From NCBI RefSeq assembly GCF_028368975.1, contig NZ_JAQNDM010000002.1:6628425-6692424 (forward strand): a stretch of 64,000 nt of DNA, in the 5' to 3' direction. Made by a program: the position numbers and the translations under genes. The stretch comes from Stigmatella ashevillena (lineage in GTDB: Bacteria > Myxococcota > Myxococcia > Myxococcales > Myxococcaceae). Of this stretch, positions 17,099 through 29,367 are shown one piece after another. Every line of letters begins with the position of its first letter. Positions within the stretch are counted from its first letter, which is position 1. The notes under the pieces were generated by a model. That model had not been told where the DNA came from. It did no database searches and saw only the letters and a program-made list of their open reading frames with translations.

Positions 17099-18772
17099 TC
17101 AATAGGGCCTCTCCGCGGCATAGTTGACCAGGGGGGGGAGGTAGCCCATGGGCGTGGCGGAACCGTAGTTGGCGGGGACCCTGTTGGTGTGGATCGTCGA
17201 CAGGTAACTGCCTGTTCCCCGCCGGTACAGTCGAAACGAGGGCGCAGAGGTGGGGGGTGTTTCCTCGGCATAGACATAGCCCTCGACGCCATTCTGGGAA
17301 TAGTTCGCGGGGACCACGACACCGCTGTTGCTCACGAGGGTCAAGAATTGCTCGGGCAGGAACAGGTCGAAGCCCGAGGCACGGTAGCGCAGCAAGGGGC
17401 TCACCGCGACACTGTCGAAAAGGTGTGTGGGGGTATTGGGCTTGAAGAGAGGGCCCTCGTAACTGTCGGGGAGCCCGTTGTCGGCGAGCCGGTATTTGTC
17501 AGCATCAAAAAAGACGGAAGGATCCGGCTGATAGAGGGTCTTGAATTGGGGGTTTGTTGAGTCGGTGATGGGCTGTGTGGGCTTGATGAGGATTTGCGAC
17601 GTGGTGAGGTACTCGCCGTTGGAGATGTGCTTGAACCGGTAGAGCCCGGCGTCCAGGAATTTGGAGTAGGAGAACAGGACCGCGCCCTTCTGGAGCAACT
17701 CGTCCTGGGTATAATCCTCGCAGTACCGGGCGGGTTTGTCATGATGCCTGCGGGGGTCCGGCAGGCGGTCGTTGAACGGGTCGCTGTCCTGATCCGCCAC
17801 GCAAGTGCCGTTGACGGGCAGGGTGGACCAGCGCTTCTTGGTCAGACACACTGCCTGGGCACGGACCCGCGACGGCAGCGTCGAAGAGACGATGTATTGG
17901 CCTGTGCCTGCATCCACGAGGGCCCAGGCAGCCTCGAAGAAGTAATCCTCTCGCACGGGGCCTCCTGCGATACGGGCAATGCCGGACTCATCCATCTGGG
18001 TCGGCACATTCCCAAGGTGGTAGAGGGTAATGGGCGTGCCGCTGAGGGTGTTGGGGGTGGCCTGGCCACAGTAGTCCGCGGAGGCCAGGGACGTGCAGGC
18101 CACATGGTAGCGGAGCACGTCTCCCTCTGAGAGCGAAAGAGAGGTGCCGTCGATCCGGGGATCATTGTTCTGCCAAGGGGCATAGCCCAGCTCCACGCAC
18201 TTGGCGGCCACGCCTCCCAAGGTGGGCGCCGTCACCCGGGGCAGGCACGCAAAGGCAAAGAAGCCTGAGCTGTTGACGGTGTAGGCGCCGCCATTCCAGA
18301 CGCCGGGAAGGGCCAGGGCCCATTGGTCCTCTGCGGCTCCGGGGCAAAGAGCGCCACTGCCCAGGCTGGGCGAGGAATACTCCACCTTGTATTCCCACGC
18401 CGTGGCGGAGGGGTTGGCGGAGCCCTGGGCGTACCGGTTCACGTGCCGTTGCGCGGCAGTGATGCGGAACGTCACCTGCTCATTGGCAAGGGTCTGGGTG
18501 AAGGCCACGTTGACGAAGGCATTGCCTGCCATCCCTTGGGTTTGGAGTTGCCCCGAGGAGAGCGCCACCCCGGCCAGCGGTTGAGTGCCCAGCTTGGCCG
18601 TGGACAGTGGGAGAGAGACCCGCTCGAACCTTCCGCGCGCGGTGCCGTGCAGGAGCCTGGCCTGGTCCGGAATCTTGCCCTCCCCCAAGGCGGGGGGCGC
18701 CGCGGCCAGGAGTCCCCAGACGGCGGTGAGCAGGGCCTTGTTTTGCCAATGCCTCGTGTCCTTGCGATTCAT
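17099..18772 (-). CDS. Exported ADYC-domain protein (copy 2)
   Basis: A 557-residue paralogue of the gene just downstream. The first 35 residues are almost identical between copies (MNRKDTRHWQN then ALLTAVWGLLAAAPP), and the ADYC motif, the cysteine pattern and the C-terminal LYRF-type repeats are all shared. The C-terminal repeat region differs most. The start at 18772 is supported by AGGGAAG and by alignment with copy 1; a much longer upstream frame is antisense noise over the neighbouring kinase gene. The tandem arrangement implies local duplication with later divergence, perhaps in ligand binding. The same direction and short spacing suggest cotranscription. Confidence 0.8.
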   Translation of the reverse strand: MNRKDTRHWQNKALLTAVWGLLAAAPPALGEGKIPDQARLLHGTARGRFERVSLPLSTAKLGTQPLAGVALSSGQLQTQGMAGNAFVNVAFTQTLANEQVTFRITAAQRHVNRYAQGSANPSATAWEYKVEYSSPSLGSGALCPGAAEDQWALALPGVWNGGAYTVNSSGFFAFACLPRVTAPTLGGVAAKCVELGYAPWQNNDPRIDGTSLSLSEGDVLRYHVACTSLASADYCGQATPNTLSGTPITLYHLGNVPTQMDESGIARIAGGPVREDYFFEAAWALVDAGTGQYIVSSTLPSRVRAQAVCLTKKRWSTLPVNGTCVADQDSDPFNDRLPDPRRHHDKPARYCEDYTQDELLQKGAVLFSYSKFLDAGLYRFKHISNGEYLTTSQILIKPTQPITDSTNPQFKTLYQPDPSVFFDADKYRLADNGLPDSYEGPLFKPNTPTHLFDSVAVSPLLRYRASGFDLFLPEQFLTLVSNSGVVVPANYSQNGVEGYVYAEETPPTSAPSFRLYRRGTGSYLSTIHTNRVPANYGSATPMGYLPPLVNYAAERPY

Positions 18773-18849
18773 GCGTTCTTCCCTGTGGGCGGTGTGTGTG
18801 CCCTGCGGCCCGGGATGAAGCACTGCAAGAGCTTTGCCGTCCTCGCGCC

Positions 18850-22701
<3,852 letters not shown>

Positions 22702-22716
22702 GGCGAGAGGGTCTCC

Positions 22717-24201
22717 TTAGAGGCCGTACTGCTTGCACTTGAGCGTGAAGGTGCGAAGGGGCATCCCGATGAGCTCGGCGGCCCGCACCTTCACCCCGCC
22801 CGTCACGCGCAGGGCCTCGACCATGCGCTCTCGCTCCAGGGTGCGCAGCTCCTCGGCGAGGGGGGCAAAGCGGCGGCCAGGAACAGGGGTCGGCGGCTCC
22901 TCGGCCGACCGGGGCTCCGGCGGTGGCGGTGCCGGCGGAGGGGGGGCTGCCAGCGCGGCAGGAGCACTGCCGGAGCGGGCAGGGGGCCGGAGCGCGGCGA
23001 GGATGCGCTCGGGGAGGTGCTGGGGCTCGACTGTCTCCTCGGCCACCGTGGCCGCCACATAGCCCATCGTGTTCTTCAGCTCGCGCACGTTGCCCGGCCA
23101 ATCATAGCGGCCCAGGGCTTCCAGGAAGGCGGGAGACAGCGCCAGGGGGGGACGCGCGTGGGCGGCGCATGCCTGGGTGAGGAACCTCCTGGCGAGCACG
23201 CCCACCTCATCCGGCCGGTCCCTCAGGGGCGGCAGCACCACGCTGGCGGCGCCCAGCCGGAAGAAGAGGTCCTTCCGGAAGCGCCCCGTCTCCACCTCCT
23301 TCTCCAGGTTGCGGTGGGTGGCCGCGACGACGCGGATGTCGATCTCCCGCTCCTTGGTGCTTCCCACGCGCAGGATGCGCTGGGTCTCCAGCGCCCGCAG
23401 CAACTTGGCCTGGGCGGCCAGGGGCAGCTCCCCCACCTCATCCAGGAACACCGTGCCCCCCTCGGCGGTCTCCAGCAGGCCCGGCTTGGGGGCCGCCGCG
23501 CCCGTAAAGGCCCCCTTCTCGTGGCCAAACAGCTCACTCTCCGCCAGGGGCTCGGCGATGGTGGCGCAGTTGAGGGCCACGAAGGGCTTGCCGGTGCGGC
23601 GAGACCAGTGGTGCAGGGCGAAGGCGGCGTTCTCCTTGCCCGCCCCCGTCTCGCCCAGGATGAGCACGGGAAGCTCGCTGGCGGCCAGCCGGCGGATGAG
23701 CTCGTACAAGCGCAGGAGGGCGGGGTCCGCCACCACGATGACGCGCTCCCCAAGGACGAGCTCGATGGGCTGGGCCGGTCCGGGCCCCTCCGCCGAGGGG
23801 GACCGCGCCGCGCTGTCGGCCGCGGAGTAGAGCACCAACTGCACTTCCCCCAGCGACACCACATCGCCGGGCTGAAGCGGGTGGACCTGCGCCACGGCCT
23901 GGCCATTGACGCGCACGCCATTGTGGCTCTCCAGGTCCGCCACGCGCACCAGGCCCTCGTCGAGGAAGAGACGGGCATGACGCCGGGAGGCCGAGCGGTC
24001 CGCGAGCCGGATGTCCGCCTCGGCGGCCCGGCCGATGAGCACGATGCCTTTCGAGGGCAGGTCCACCATCGAAGACGTCGCCCCATCCACCACGAGGAGC
24101 CGGAACTGCCCGGCACGCTCGCCCATGCGCACCTTGTCATGGCTCCACGTCTGGTCCTCACCGCGCATGCGGCGCAGAGTAGCACCATTCCCCACCGTCA
24201 T
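22717..24201 (-). CDS. FHA-domain sigma-54-dependent activator
   Basis: A 494-residue enhancer-binding protein. FHA domain at about 33-125 (phosphothreonine binding, GR...SRRHA pattern), AAA+ domain with Walker A GETGAGKE at 183-190, the sigma-54 contact loop GAFTGA at 230-235 and Walker B VFLDEVGE, an Ala/Pro-rich linker, and a short C-terminal helix-turn-helix (VKVRAAELIGMPLRTF). It should activate sigma-54 promoters when its FHA domain reads a phosphorylated partner. The Ser/Thr kinase fusion gene starts 15 bases downstream and is the obvious upstream signal; this kinase-FHA activator pairing is common in myxobacteria. The start is uncertain: TTG 24225, ATG 24216 and ATG 24201 are in frame and none has a strong ribosome site. 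Confidence 0.9.
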   Translation of the reverse strand: MTVGNGATLRRMRGEDQTWSHDKVRMGERAGQFRLLVVDGATSSMVDLPSKGIVLIGRAAEADIRLADRSASRRHARLFLDEGLVRVADLESHNGVRVNGQAVAQVHPLQPGDVVSLGEVQLVLYSAADSAARSPSAEGPGPAQPIELVLGERVIVVADPALLRLYELIRRLAASELPVLILGETGAGKENAAFALHHWSRRTGKPFVALNCATIAEPLAESELFGHEKGAFTGAAAPKPGLLETAEGGTVFLDEVGELPLAAQAKLLRALETQRILRVGSTKEREIDIRVVAATHRNLEKEVETGRFRKDLFFRLGAASVVLPPLRDRPDEVGVLARRFLTQACAAHARPPLALSPAFLEALGRYDWPGNVRELKNTMGYVAATVAEETVEPQHLPERILAALRPPARSGSAPAALAAPPPPAPPPPEPRSAEEPPTPVPGRRFAPLAEELRTLERERMVEALRVTGGVKVRAAELIGMPLRTFTLKCKQYGL

Positions 24202-24387
24202 CGGCTGGGCAATCATCGCTGGCAAGAGTTGCGCGCAAAGGTTGCCTGCCCTGCGTCCTCCCAGCGGCGGGAAGGCCTTGTGCGCCTGGAGCGAGGCGGT
24301 CTGTCACGCGTCCGGAAGGAGGGTGCGCGCCTTGCACAAGGGACAGGAGCCGGTGGGCCGGAACTGTTTCTCTCCAGGTAAGAAGAC

Positions 24388-24930
24388 ATGCATTGGGTGG
24401 ATGACTGCTTTGGTGTTCAAGAGTACGACACTGTCGTCCGGGCGCATGCGTCCGAGCTCCACGCGGTCGCGCTGCGCTTGTGCCAGCACCCCGCGGACGC
24501 GAGAGATCTCGTTCAGGACACGCTGGAGCGGGGACTGCGCAATCTGAATCGTTTCACCCCGGGCACGGATGCACGGGCCTGGCTGCTCACCATTCTCCAC
24601 CGGCTGTTCATTGACCGGTGCCGCTCCAAGGCGCTCGGGCGGAGGATGGATGTCCCGGTGGAACTGTGGGAGGAGCGCCTCCCGGCCCCCGTGCCCGAGG
24701 CGCTTCCCCGGTGGGCCGCCATCAGCCTCGAGCAGCTCCGGGAAGCCCTGGGCTGTCTGCCCGAGGCGTTTCGGGTCATCTACCAGATGCACGCCGTGGA
24801 GGGGTGCTCCTACGTCGAGATCTCTCAAAAGCTTGGAATCCCCAAGGCCACCGTGGGCACACGGCTCATCCGTGCCCGCCGCCGCTTGAAGGAACTCCTG
24901 GAGCCCGAGCCCTCCCACGTGAGTTGTTGA
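24388..24930 (+). CDS. ECF-family RNA polymerase sigma factor
   Basis: A 180-residue sigma-70-type ECF factor. Region 2 (RDLVQDTLERGLRN and WLLTILHRLFIDRCR) and region 4 (ISQKLGIPKATVGTRLIRARRRL, a helix-turn-helix) are both present, joined by an acidic linker. The start ATG at 24388 follows AGGTAAGAAG. No anti-sigma gene is adjacent: the downstream gene is convergent, and upstream lies the divergent FHA activator. It may be controlled by a distant anti-sigma or by a partner protein. Target promoters are unknown. Confidence 0.9.
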   Translation: MHWVDDCFGVQEYDTVVRAHASELHAVALRLCQHPADARDLVQDTLERGLRNLNRFTPGTDARAWLLTILHRLFIDRCRSKALGRRMDVPVELWEERLPAPVPEALPRWAAISLEQLREALGCLPEAFRVIYQMHAVEGCSYVEISQKLGIPKATVGTRLIRARRRLKELLEPEPSHVSC

Positions 24931-24947
24931 AAGGAGGAAGGGCTCGG
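24905..24947. terminator. Inverted repeat between convergent genes
   Basis: CCGAGCCCT (24905-24913) and AGGGCTCGG (24939-24947) form a 9-bp stem with a 25-base loop, starting inside the end of the sigma-factor gene. No T tract. Possibly a terminator for both converging genes. Confidence 0.35.
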
Positions 24948-24967
24948 TGTGAGAGGGATTGGCGTCT

Positions 24968-25675
24968 CTATCCGAGCAGGTCCATGCGGTAGCCCACGCC
25001 CCGGACGGACCGGATCTCGAACCGGGAGGTGCTCGTCCATTCGAGCTTCTTGCGAAGGTTGGAGACAAAGTTGTCCACGGTGTGTCCATCCACGACGACC
25101 TCCTCCCCCCAGACGGAAGAGAGGATTTGATCCCGTGTGAGCGCCTTGCCCGCGTGGCGCAGGAGATAGACGAGCAGATCGAACTCGGTGCGCGTCAGCT
25201 CCAGCGGTTGGTTGCTGGCGTTCAGAATCCGCCGGGAGGCAAGGTCCACCCGGAAGCGATCGAAGGCGAGCACTTCGGTGGAGGAGGAGGCCCCCGCGCC
25301 GCGGCGGGCCAGGGCGCGGATGCGCGCCAGGAGCTCGCGCAGCCGGTACGGCTTGGGCACGTAGTCGTCCGCCCCCACCTCAAAGCCTCTCACCACGTCA
25401 TCCTCCAGGGAGCGCGCGGTGAGCATGAGCACCCGGCAGGAAGCCGCTGCTTGACGCAGCTCCCGGCACAGGGTGTACCCGTCTCCATCCGGGAGCATGA
25501 GGTCGAGCACCACCACGTCGAAGTCCGTGCTTTTGACCTTCCCGCGGGCCTCGGCCAGGGTGCTCGCGGCTTCCACCGCATGGCCTTCCTCCTCCAGGTT
25601 GTCGACGAGGGTGAGCCGGAGGTTCAGGTCGTCTTCGACCACGAGGATGCGAGAGCTTGCGGGAGGTGGATTCAT
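24968..25675 (-). CDS. OmpR-type response regulator
   Basis: A 235-residue response regulator. Receiver domain at about 8-125 with the phosphoacceptor Asp58 (VVVLDLM), acidic residues Asp15-Asp16 and a Lys in PKPYRL. The C-terminal winged helix (about 140-232) contains the OmpR/PhoB pattern LTRTEFDLLVYLLRHAGKALTRDQILSSVWG and a VRGVGYRM ending. Its ATG at 25675 overlaps the stop of the sensor kinase (ATGA), so the two are translated together. It should bind DNA and switch target genes when phosphorylated by that kinase. Confidence 0.95.
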   Translation of the reverse strand: MNPPPASSRILVVEDDLNLRLTLVDNLEEEGHAVEAASTLAEARGKVKSTDFDVVVLDLMLPDGDGYTLCRELRQAAASCRVLMLTARSLEDDVVRGFEVGADDYVPKPYRLRELLARIRALARRGAGASSSTEVLAFDRFRVDLASRRILNASNQPLELTRTEFDLLVYLLRHAGKALTRDQILSSVWGEEVVVDGHTVDNFVSNLRKKLEWTSTSRFEIRSVRGVGYRMDLLG

Positions 25676-27510
25676 GCGGAGGGGAAGGTGAGCTCGAACG
25701 TGGTGCCCTCGGGACTCGAGGCGGCGATGCGGAGGCTTCCGCCGTGCAGGGACATGATTCTCCGGCAGATGGCCAGTCCCAGGCCACTGCCTCCTCGCGC
25801 GGGCAGGCCCTCCTGCCGGAGCCGGCGGAAGTCCTCGAAGACAGTCTCCCAGCTCTCCAGGGGGATGCCCACCCCGTTGTCGCCCACCCTCACCACCGTG
25901 GCGCCGCCCTGGCGCGCTTCCACGTGCAACGCCACGGGGGAGCGCGCCGTGTAGCGGCAGGCATTGGAGACGAGATTGGAGAACAGCATCCGCAAGAGCT
26001 CGGGATCTCCCGCGACGGAGACACCCGTCAGTCCGTCTGTCTTCAGGGCCACGGCGGTGGTGTTCTGGGCGCCTGTGTCCTCCACGACGCGCTGGATCAG
26101 CGTCTCCAGGGGCACCTGCTCGCGCTGGGCCTCCCATCGCCCCCTCTCCAGCCGGTTGTAGGTGAGGATGTTCTCCACCAGCAGGCTCAGCGCATCCGCC
26201 TCGGAGATGATGCGCGACGGATAGCTGCCCGCGCCCGGTGTGCCTCCTACCCGGCGCTCCAGGGTCTCGGCCATCACGCGGATGGCGGACAGCGGCGTGC
26301 GCAGCTCGTGAGACACGGTGGAGATGAACTCCGAGCGCAGCGCCAGGAATCGAACCTTCCGCTCATGCGCCAGTACCGCGAGCCCGACGAGGGCCAATGC
26401 CAGTGCACCGCTCCATCCCAGCAGAAGCGCCTTGAGACGGTACCCGGACTCCAGCGCGCCGGCGGCCGTGGCCAGGCGGGGGGATTCCAGGAAGACGGCC
26501 AGGAGGGAAACCGGCGTGGGCGTGTCCGCCTGGGACACCGTCAGTCCATCGTCCTCCTCCAGAAGTCCCCGCTCTCGCATCTCCTGCCGGACCGTCTCGA
26601 CGAGCCCGGTGGCGCTCACCCGCACGCCCCGAGCCCCCTCTGGCCCCGAGGGCTCGACGTACCAGCCATCCGCCCGGAGCTGCGGCTCTTCCAGCGGGAA
26701 CACGAGCGCAACGCGTGCCCCGGGTCCCGCCTCCGCGCGCGCGTTGAAGTCGGCGGCGGCCACGTGGGTCAGCTCGGCCAACCGGGCGATGCGTTCGCGG
26801 AGAAATGCGAAGTCGGAGCGCTCGAACGCCTCCTGGCGCTCCAGGAGGATGCGCTGGACGCCTTCGATGCGGGAGCCGCTCAGTCCCTGGAGCCCATCGC
26901 GGAGGAGGGCATGCATCAACGTGGGCTCGGGTTGCCCCTCGGCCTGGAATCGCTCCAGGAGCCAGAGGGCGCCCGTCGTCTCTTTCACCACGGGCAGCAC
27001 GAAGCTCGAGCGGTGGGCCAGCCACTCCCGGAAGGTGCGCTCGACGGCCGGACGTCCGCCGGCCCTCTGGGCCTCGAGGAAATGTCCCATCAGCAGCAGC
27101 CGCTCCGCCCAAGGGCTGCCCGGCTCTTCCTGGGCGGCCAGCGCCAACGGCCCTTGCGCCTCCAGGGCGGCATGGAGTGCCTGGGCGGGCCTCCGGTCAT
27201 CCCCACGGGGCGCGGCGGTTCGCGGCAAACGCTGGTGTCCCGCGCGGAACAGCAGCACCTCCGTGTCCGCCATGAGCGGGTTGGCTTCGGCCTGCTCGAT
27301 GCGGGGACTGGCCTCCTCCAGCGCCCGCCGCAACGAGTCCGTCAAGGCCTGCCGTGCATACTGCTCGAGCGCCCGGCGCTGGGCCTCCAGCGTGCGCCGT
27401 CCTCCCTCACGCTCACGCAGGAAGATGCCATGCAGGAAGAGCAGGCCGGCGGTGAGCACCGCGAGCCCGATGCCCATGGCCGCGAGCGTGGGAAAGCGCT
27501 TGCGCCACAT
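25672..27510 (-). CDS. Membrane sensor histidine kinase
   Basis: A 612-residue sensor. Transmembrane helices at about 10-30 and 361-381 enclose a long extracytoplasmic domain of about 330 residues, rich in helices and unlike a common named sensor domain. HisKA follows with His401 (STVSHELRTPL), then HATPase_c with N box (SNLVSNACRYT), G1 (VGDNGVGIP) and G2 (GGSGLGLAI). Overlaps the response-regulator start by one base pattern ATGA. It lies three bases downstream of the stop of a vWA lipoprotein gene, suggesting that the lipoprotein is part of the signal. A cognate signal cannot be inferred. Confidence 0.95.
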   Translation of the reverse strand: MWRKRFPTLAAMGIGLAVLTAGLLFLHGIFLREREGGRRTLEAQRRALEQYARQALTDSLRRALEEASPRIEQAEANPLMADTEVLLFRAGHQRLPRTAAPRGDDRRPAQALHAALEAQGPLALAAQEEPGSPWAERLLLMGHFLEAQRAGGRPAVERTFREWLAHRSSFVLPVVKETTGALWLLERFQAEGQPEPTLMHALLRDGLQGLSGSRIEGVQRILLERQEAFERSDFAFLRERIARLAELTHVAAADFNARAEAGPGARVALVFPLEEPQLRADGWYVEPSGPEGARGVRVSATGLVETVRQEMRERGLLEEDDGLTVSQADTPTPVSLLAVFLESPRLATAAGALESGYRLKALLLGWSGALALALVGLAVLAHERKVRFLALRSEFISTVSHELRTPLSAIRVMAETLERRVGGTPGAGSYPSRIISEADALSLLVENILTYNRLERGRWEAQREQVPLETLIQRVVEDTGAQNTTAVALKTDGLTGVSVAGDPELLRMLFSNLVSNACRYTARSPVALHVEARQGGATVVRVGDNGVGIPLESWETVFEDFRRLRQEGLPARGGSGLGLAICRRIMSLHGGSLRIAASSPEGTTFELTFPSA

Positions 27511-27513
27511 CGG

Positions 27514-29235
27514 CTAGCGCACCACCGGGACGTGATCGAAATCCATGGTGGCCACGGGCGCTTCCTTCTCGAACTTGTCCAAGCGGCCATCGAGGGCCCG
27601 GGCTTGCTGGATGAGCTGGCGCAGCTCGCTCACCTCGTCGCGCGTGCGAACGCGCTCGGGGAGCTGCTGCCACAGGCGCATCAGGTGGTGGTAGGTGAGG
27701 TTGCGCACCCAGTACGAGCCCCGCAGCTTCTCCGCGAACAGCGCCACCACCGCCGAGAGCTGCGCGGGCCCGGACGCCGCTTCCAGGCTGTGGCGGACCA
27801 GGGAGGTGGTCAGCGCCTCTTGGATTTCCCGCGACTGGCCCTCCTCCAGCCGGGTGGAAGGAGCCTTGTACCGGATGCGCAGCGTGGCGAAGGAGGATGC
27901 GCCATGCGCCTGGCCCTCGCGGAACTTCACCTCGTAGAGGGCCGTGACCGTGTGTCCCGCCCCGATGTCGCCCGCATCCACCCGGTCATTGGTGAAGTCT
28001 TCCTTGTTCAGCATGCGGTTCTCGAAGCCGATGAGCCGGTAGCGTGAAACCCGCTCGGGATCGAACTCCACCTGCACCTTCACGTCCCGGGCGATGAGCT
28101 GGAGGGTGCCCGTGAATTGCTCGACGAAGAGCCGCCGCGCCTCGGGCAGTGCGTCCACGTAGGCGTACTGTCCGTCCCCGACGTGGGACAGCCGCTCCAT
28201 CAGCTCATCGTTGTAGTTGCCCATCCCGAAGCCCACCGTGGTGAGCCGGACACCCTGCCGGGCGTACGCCTTCACGGACTGGAAGATGCTGTCCGCCTGG
28301 GTGATGCCGTTGTTGGCCACCCCGTCCGAGCAGAGGATGACGCGGCTGATGGCGCCCTCTCGCACCTGGCTCGCGGCGATGGCATAGGCCACTTCCAGTC
28401 CCGCCTGAACGTTGGTGGACCCCTCGGGGCGGAGGGCGTTGATGGCCTCCATGATGCGCGAACGGTCCATGATACGGGTGGGCTCGAGCACCGTGCGGGC
28501 ACTGTCGCCGTACACGACGATGGCCAGGGTGTCGCGCGAGTCGAGCTTCTCCACCAGCAATGCCAGGGAGCGCTTCACCAACTCGAGGCGGTTCTCCATG
28601 TTCATGGACCCCGACACGTCGATCGTGAAGACGAGGTGGGCGGGAAGGCGCTCGGTGGCATTCACCTTCTGGCCTTGGAGGCCCACGTGCAGCAGGTGGT
28701 AGCCCTGGCGGTTGGGCGAAGGAAAGGCCTCCACCTGCACCCCGAAGGCCTCCGCCCCCGGGTCCTTGTAGTCGTAGCGGAAGGCGTTGACGAACTCCTC
28801 CACGCGGATGGCCTCCTCCGCGGGGAGGTGGTTGCGCGAGAGGTATGAGCGCGCCAGGGCATAGGAGGCGCTGTCCACATCGACGGAGAAGGTGGAGACA
28901 TTCTCCTCCTCCGTGTCGATGGTGGGGTTCACCCCGTAGTGCTTGAAGTACATGTCCGCGAACGGCTTGCCGTTCACGACCGCCACGCGCGAGAACTCCG
29001 CGGCCCGCTCATTCTTCGGAGGAGGCCGCGGAGGCGGGGGGCGGGTCCCCGAGGACTGGACGCTGCCGGAGACGACCACCTGCTCGGTCACGTACTCGGC
29101 GACGCCCTGGTCCGAGTCTCCGTCTGTGACTGCCCTCTGCGAGGGAGGAGGGGCGAGCGCGCAGCCCGCCCCGAGGATGAGCACCCAGACGGCCGAGAGC
29201 GCGGCCCGCGCGAGCTTCTGAAGGGTCAGAGACAT
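27514..29235 (-). CDS. vWA-domain lipoprotein (YfbK-like)
   Basis: A 573-residue lipoprotein with the lipobox at Cys25 (LGAGC). The start at 29235 has CGGAGAA upstream; a longer frame is discarded because it hides the signal. After a Pro-rich linker (about 55-80) comes a von Willebrand factor A N-terminal domain region, then the vWA domain with the MIDAS motif DVSGS at 206-210, and a C-terminal DUF3520-like region. The pattern matches YfbK-type vWA proteins of unknown function. Metal-ion-dependent protein binding is expected at the MIDAS. It opens a three-gene operon with the sensor kinase and response regulator. Confidence 0.85.
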   Translation of the reverse strand: MSLTLQKLARAALSAVWVLILGAGCALAPPPSQRAVTDGDSDQGVAEYVTEQVVVSGSVQSSGTRPPPPRPPPKNERAAEFSRVAVVNGKPFADMYFKHYGVNPTIDTEEENVSTFSVDVDSASYALARSYLSRNHLPAEEAIRVEEFVNAFRYDYKDPGAEAFGVQVEAFPSPNRQGYHLLHVGLQGQKVNATERLPAHLVFTIDVSGSMNMENRLELVKRSLALLVEKLDSRDTLAIVVYGDSARTVLEPTRIMDRSRIMEAINALRPEGSTNVQAGLEVAYAIAASQVREGAISRVILCSDGVANNGITQADSIFQSVKAYARQGVRLTTVGFGMGNYNDELMERLSHVGDGQYAYVDALPEARRLFVEQFTGTLQLIARDVKVQVEFDPERVSRYRLIGFENRMLNKEDFTNDRVDAGDIGAGHTVTALYEVKFREGQAHGASSFATLRIRYKAPSTRLEEGQSREIQEALTTSLVRHSLEAASGPAQLSAVVALFAEKLRGSYWVRNLTYHHLMRLWQQLPERVRTRDEVSELRQLIQQARALDGRLDKFEKEAPVATMDFDHVPVVR

Positions 29236-29347
29236 GGCTTCTCCGTGCAGCCAGCCTGGAACGGCCGGGATACGCGGTAAGGTCTCACCGGAGGATGCCG
29301 GGAAGCCTCCCGACTGTCTCATCTCTTCCTCACGATTGGCTCATGCG

Positions 29348-29367
29348 GGCCCCCGGCCTAGGGGGCC
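29348..29367. terminator. GGCCCCC/GGGGGCC hairpin over a stop codon
   Basis: A 7-bp perfect stem (29348-29354 with 29361-29367) with a 6-base loop, spanning the stop codon of the esterase gene. It may end transcription between the esterase and the vWA gene. No T tract. Confidence 0.35.
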
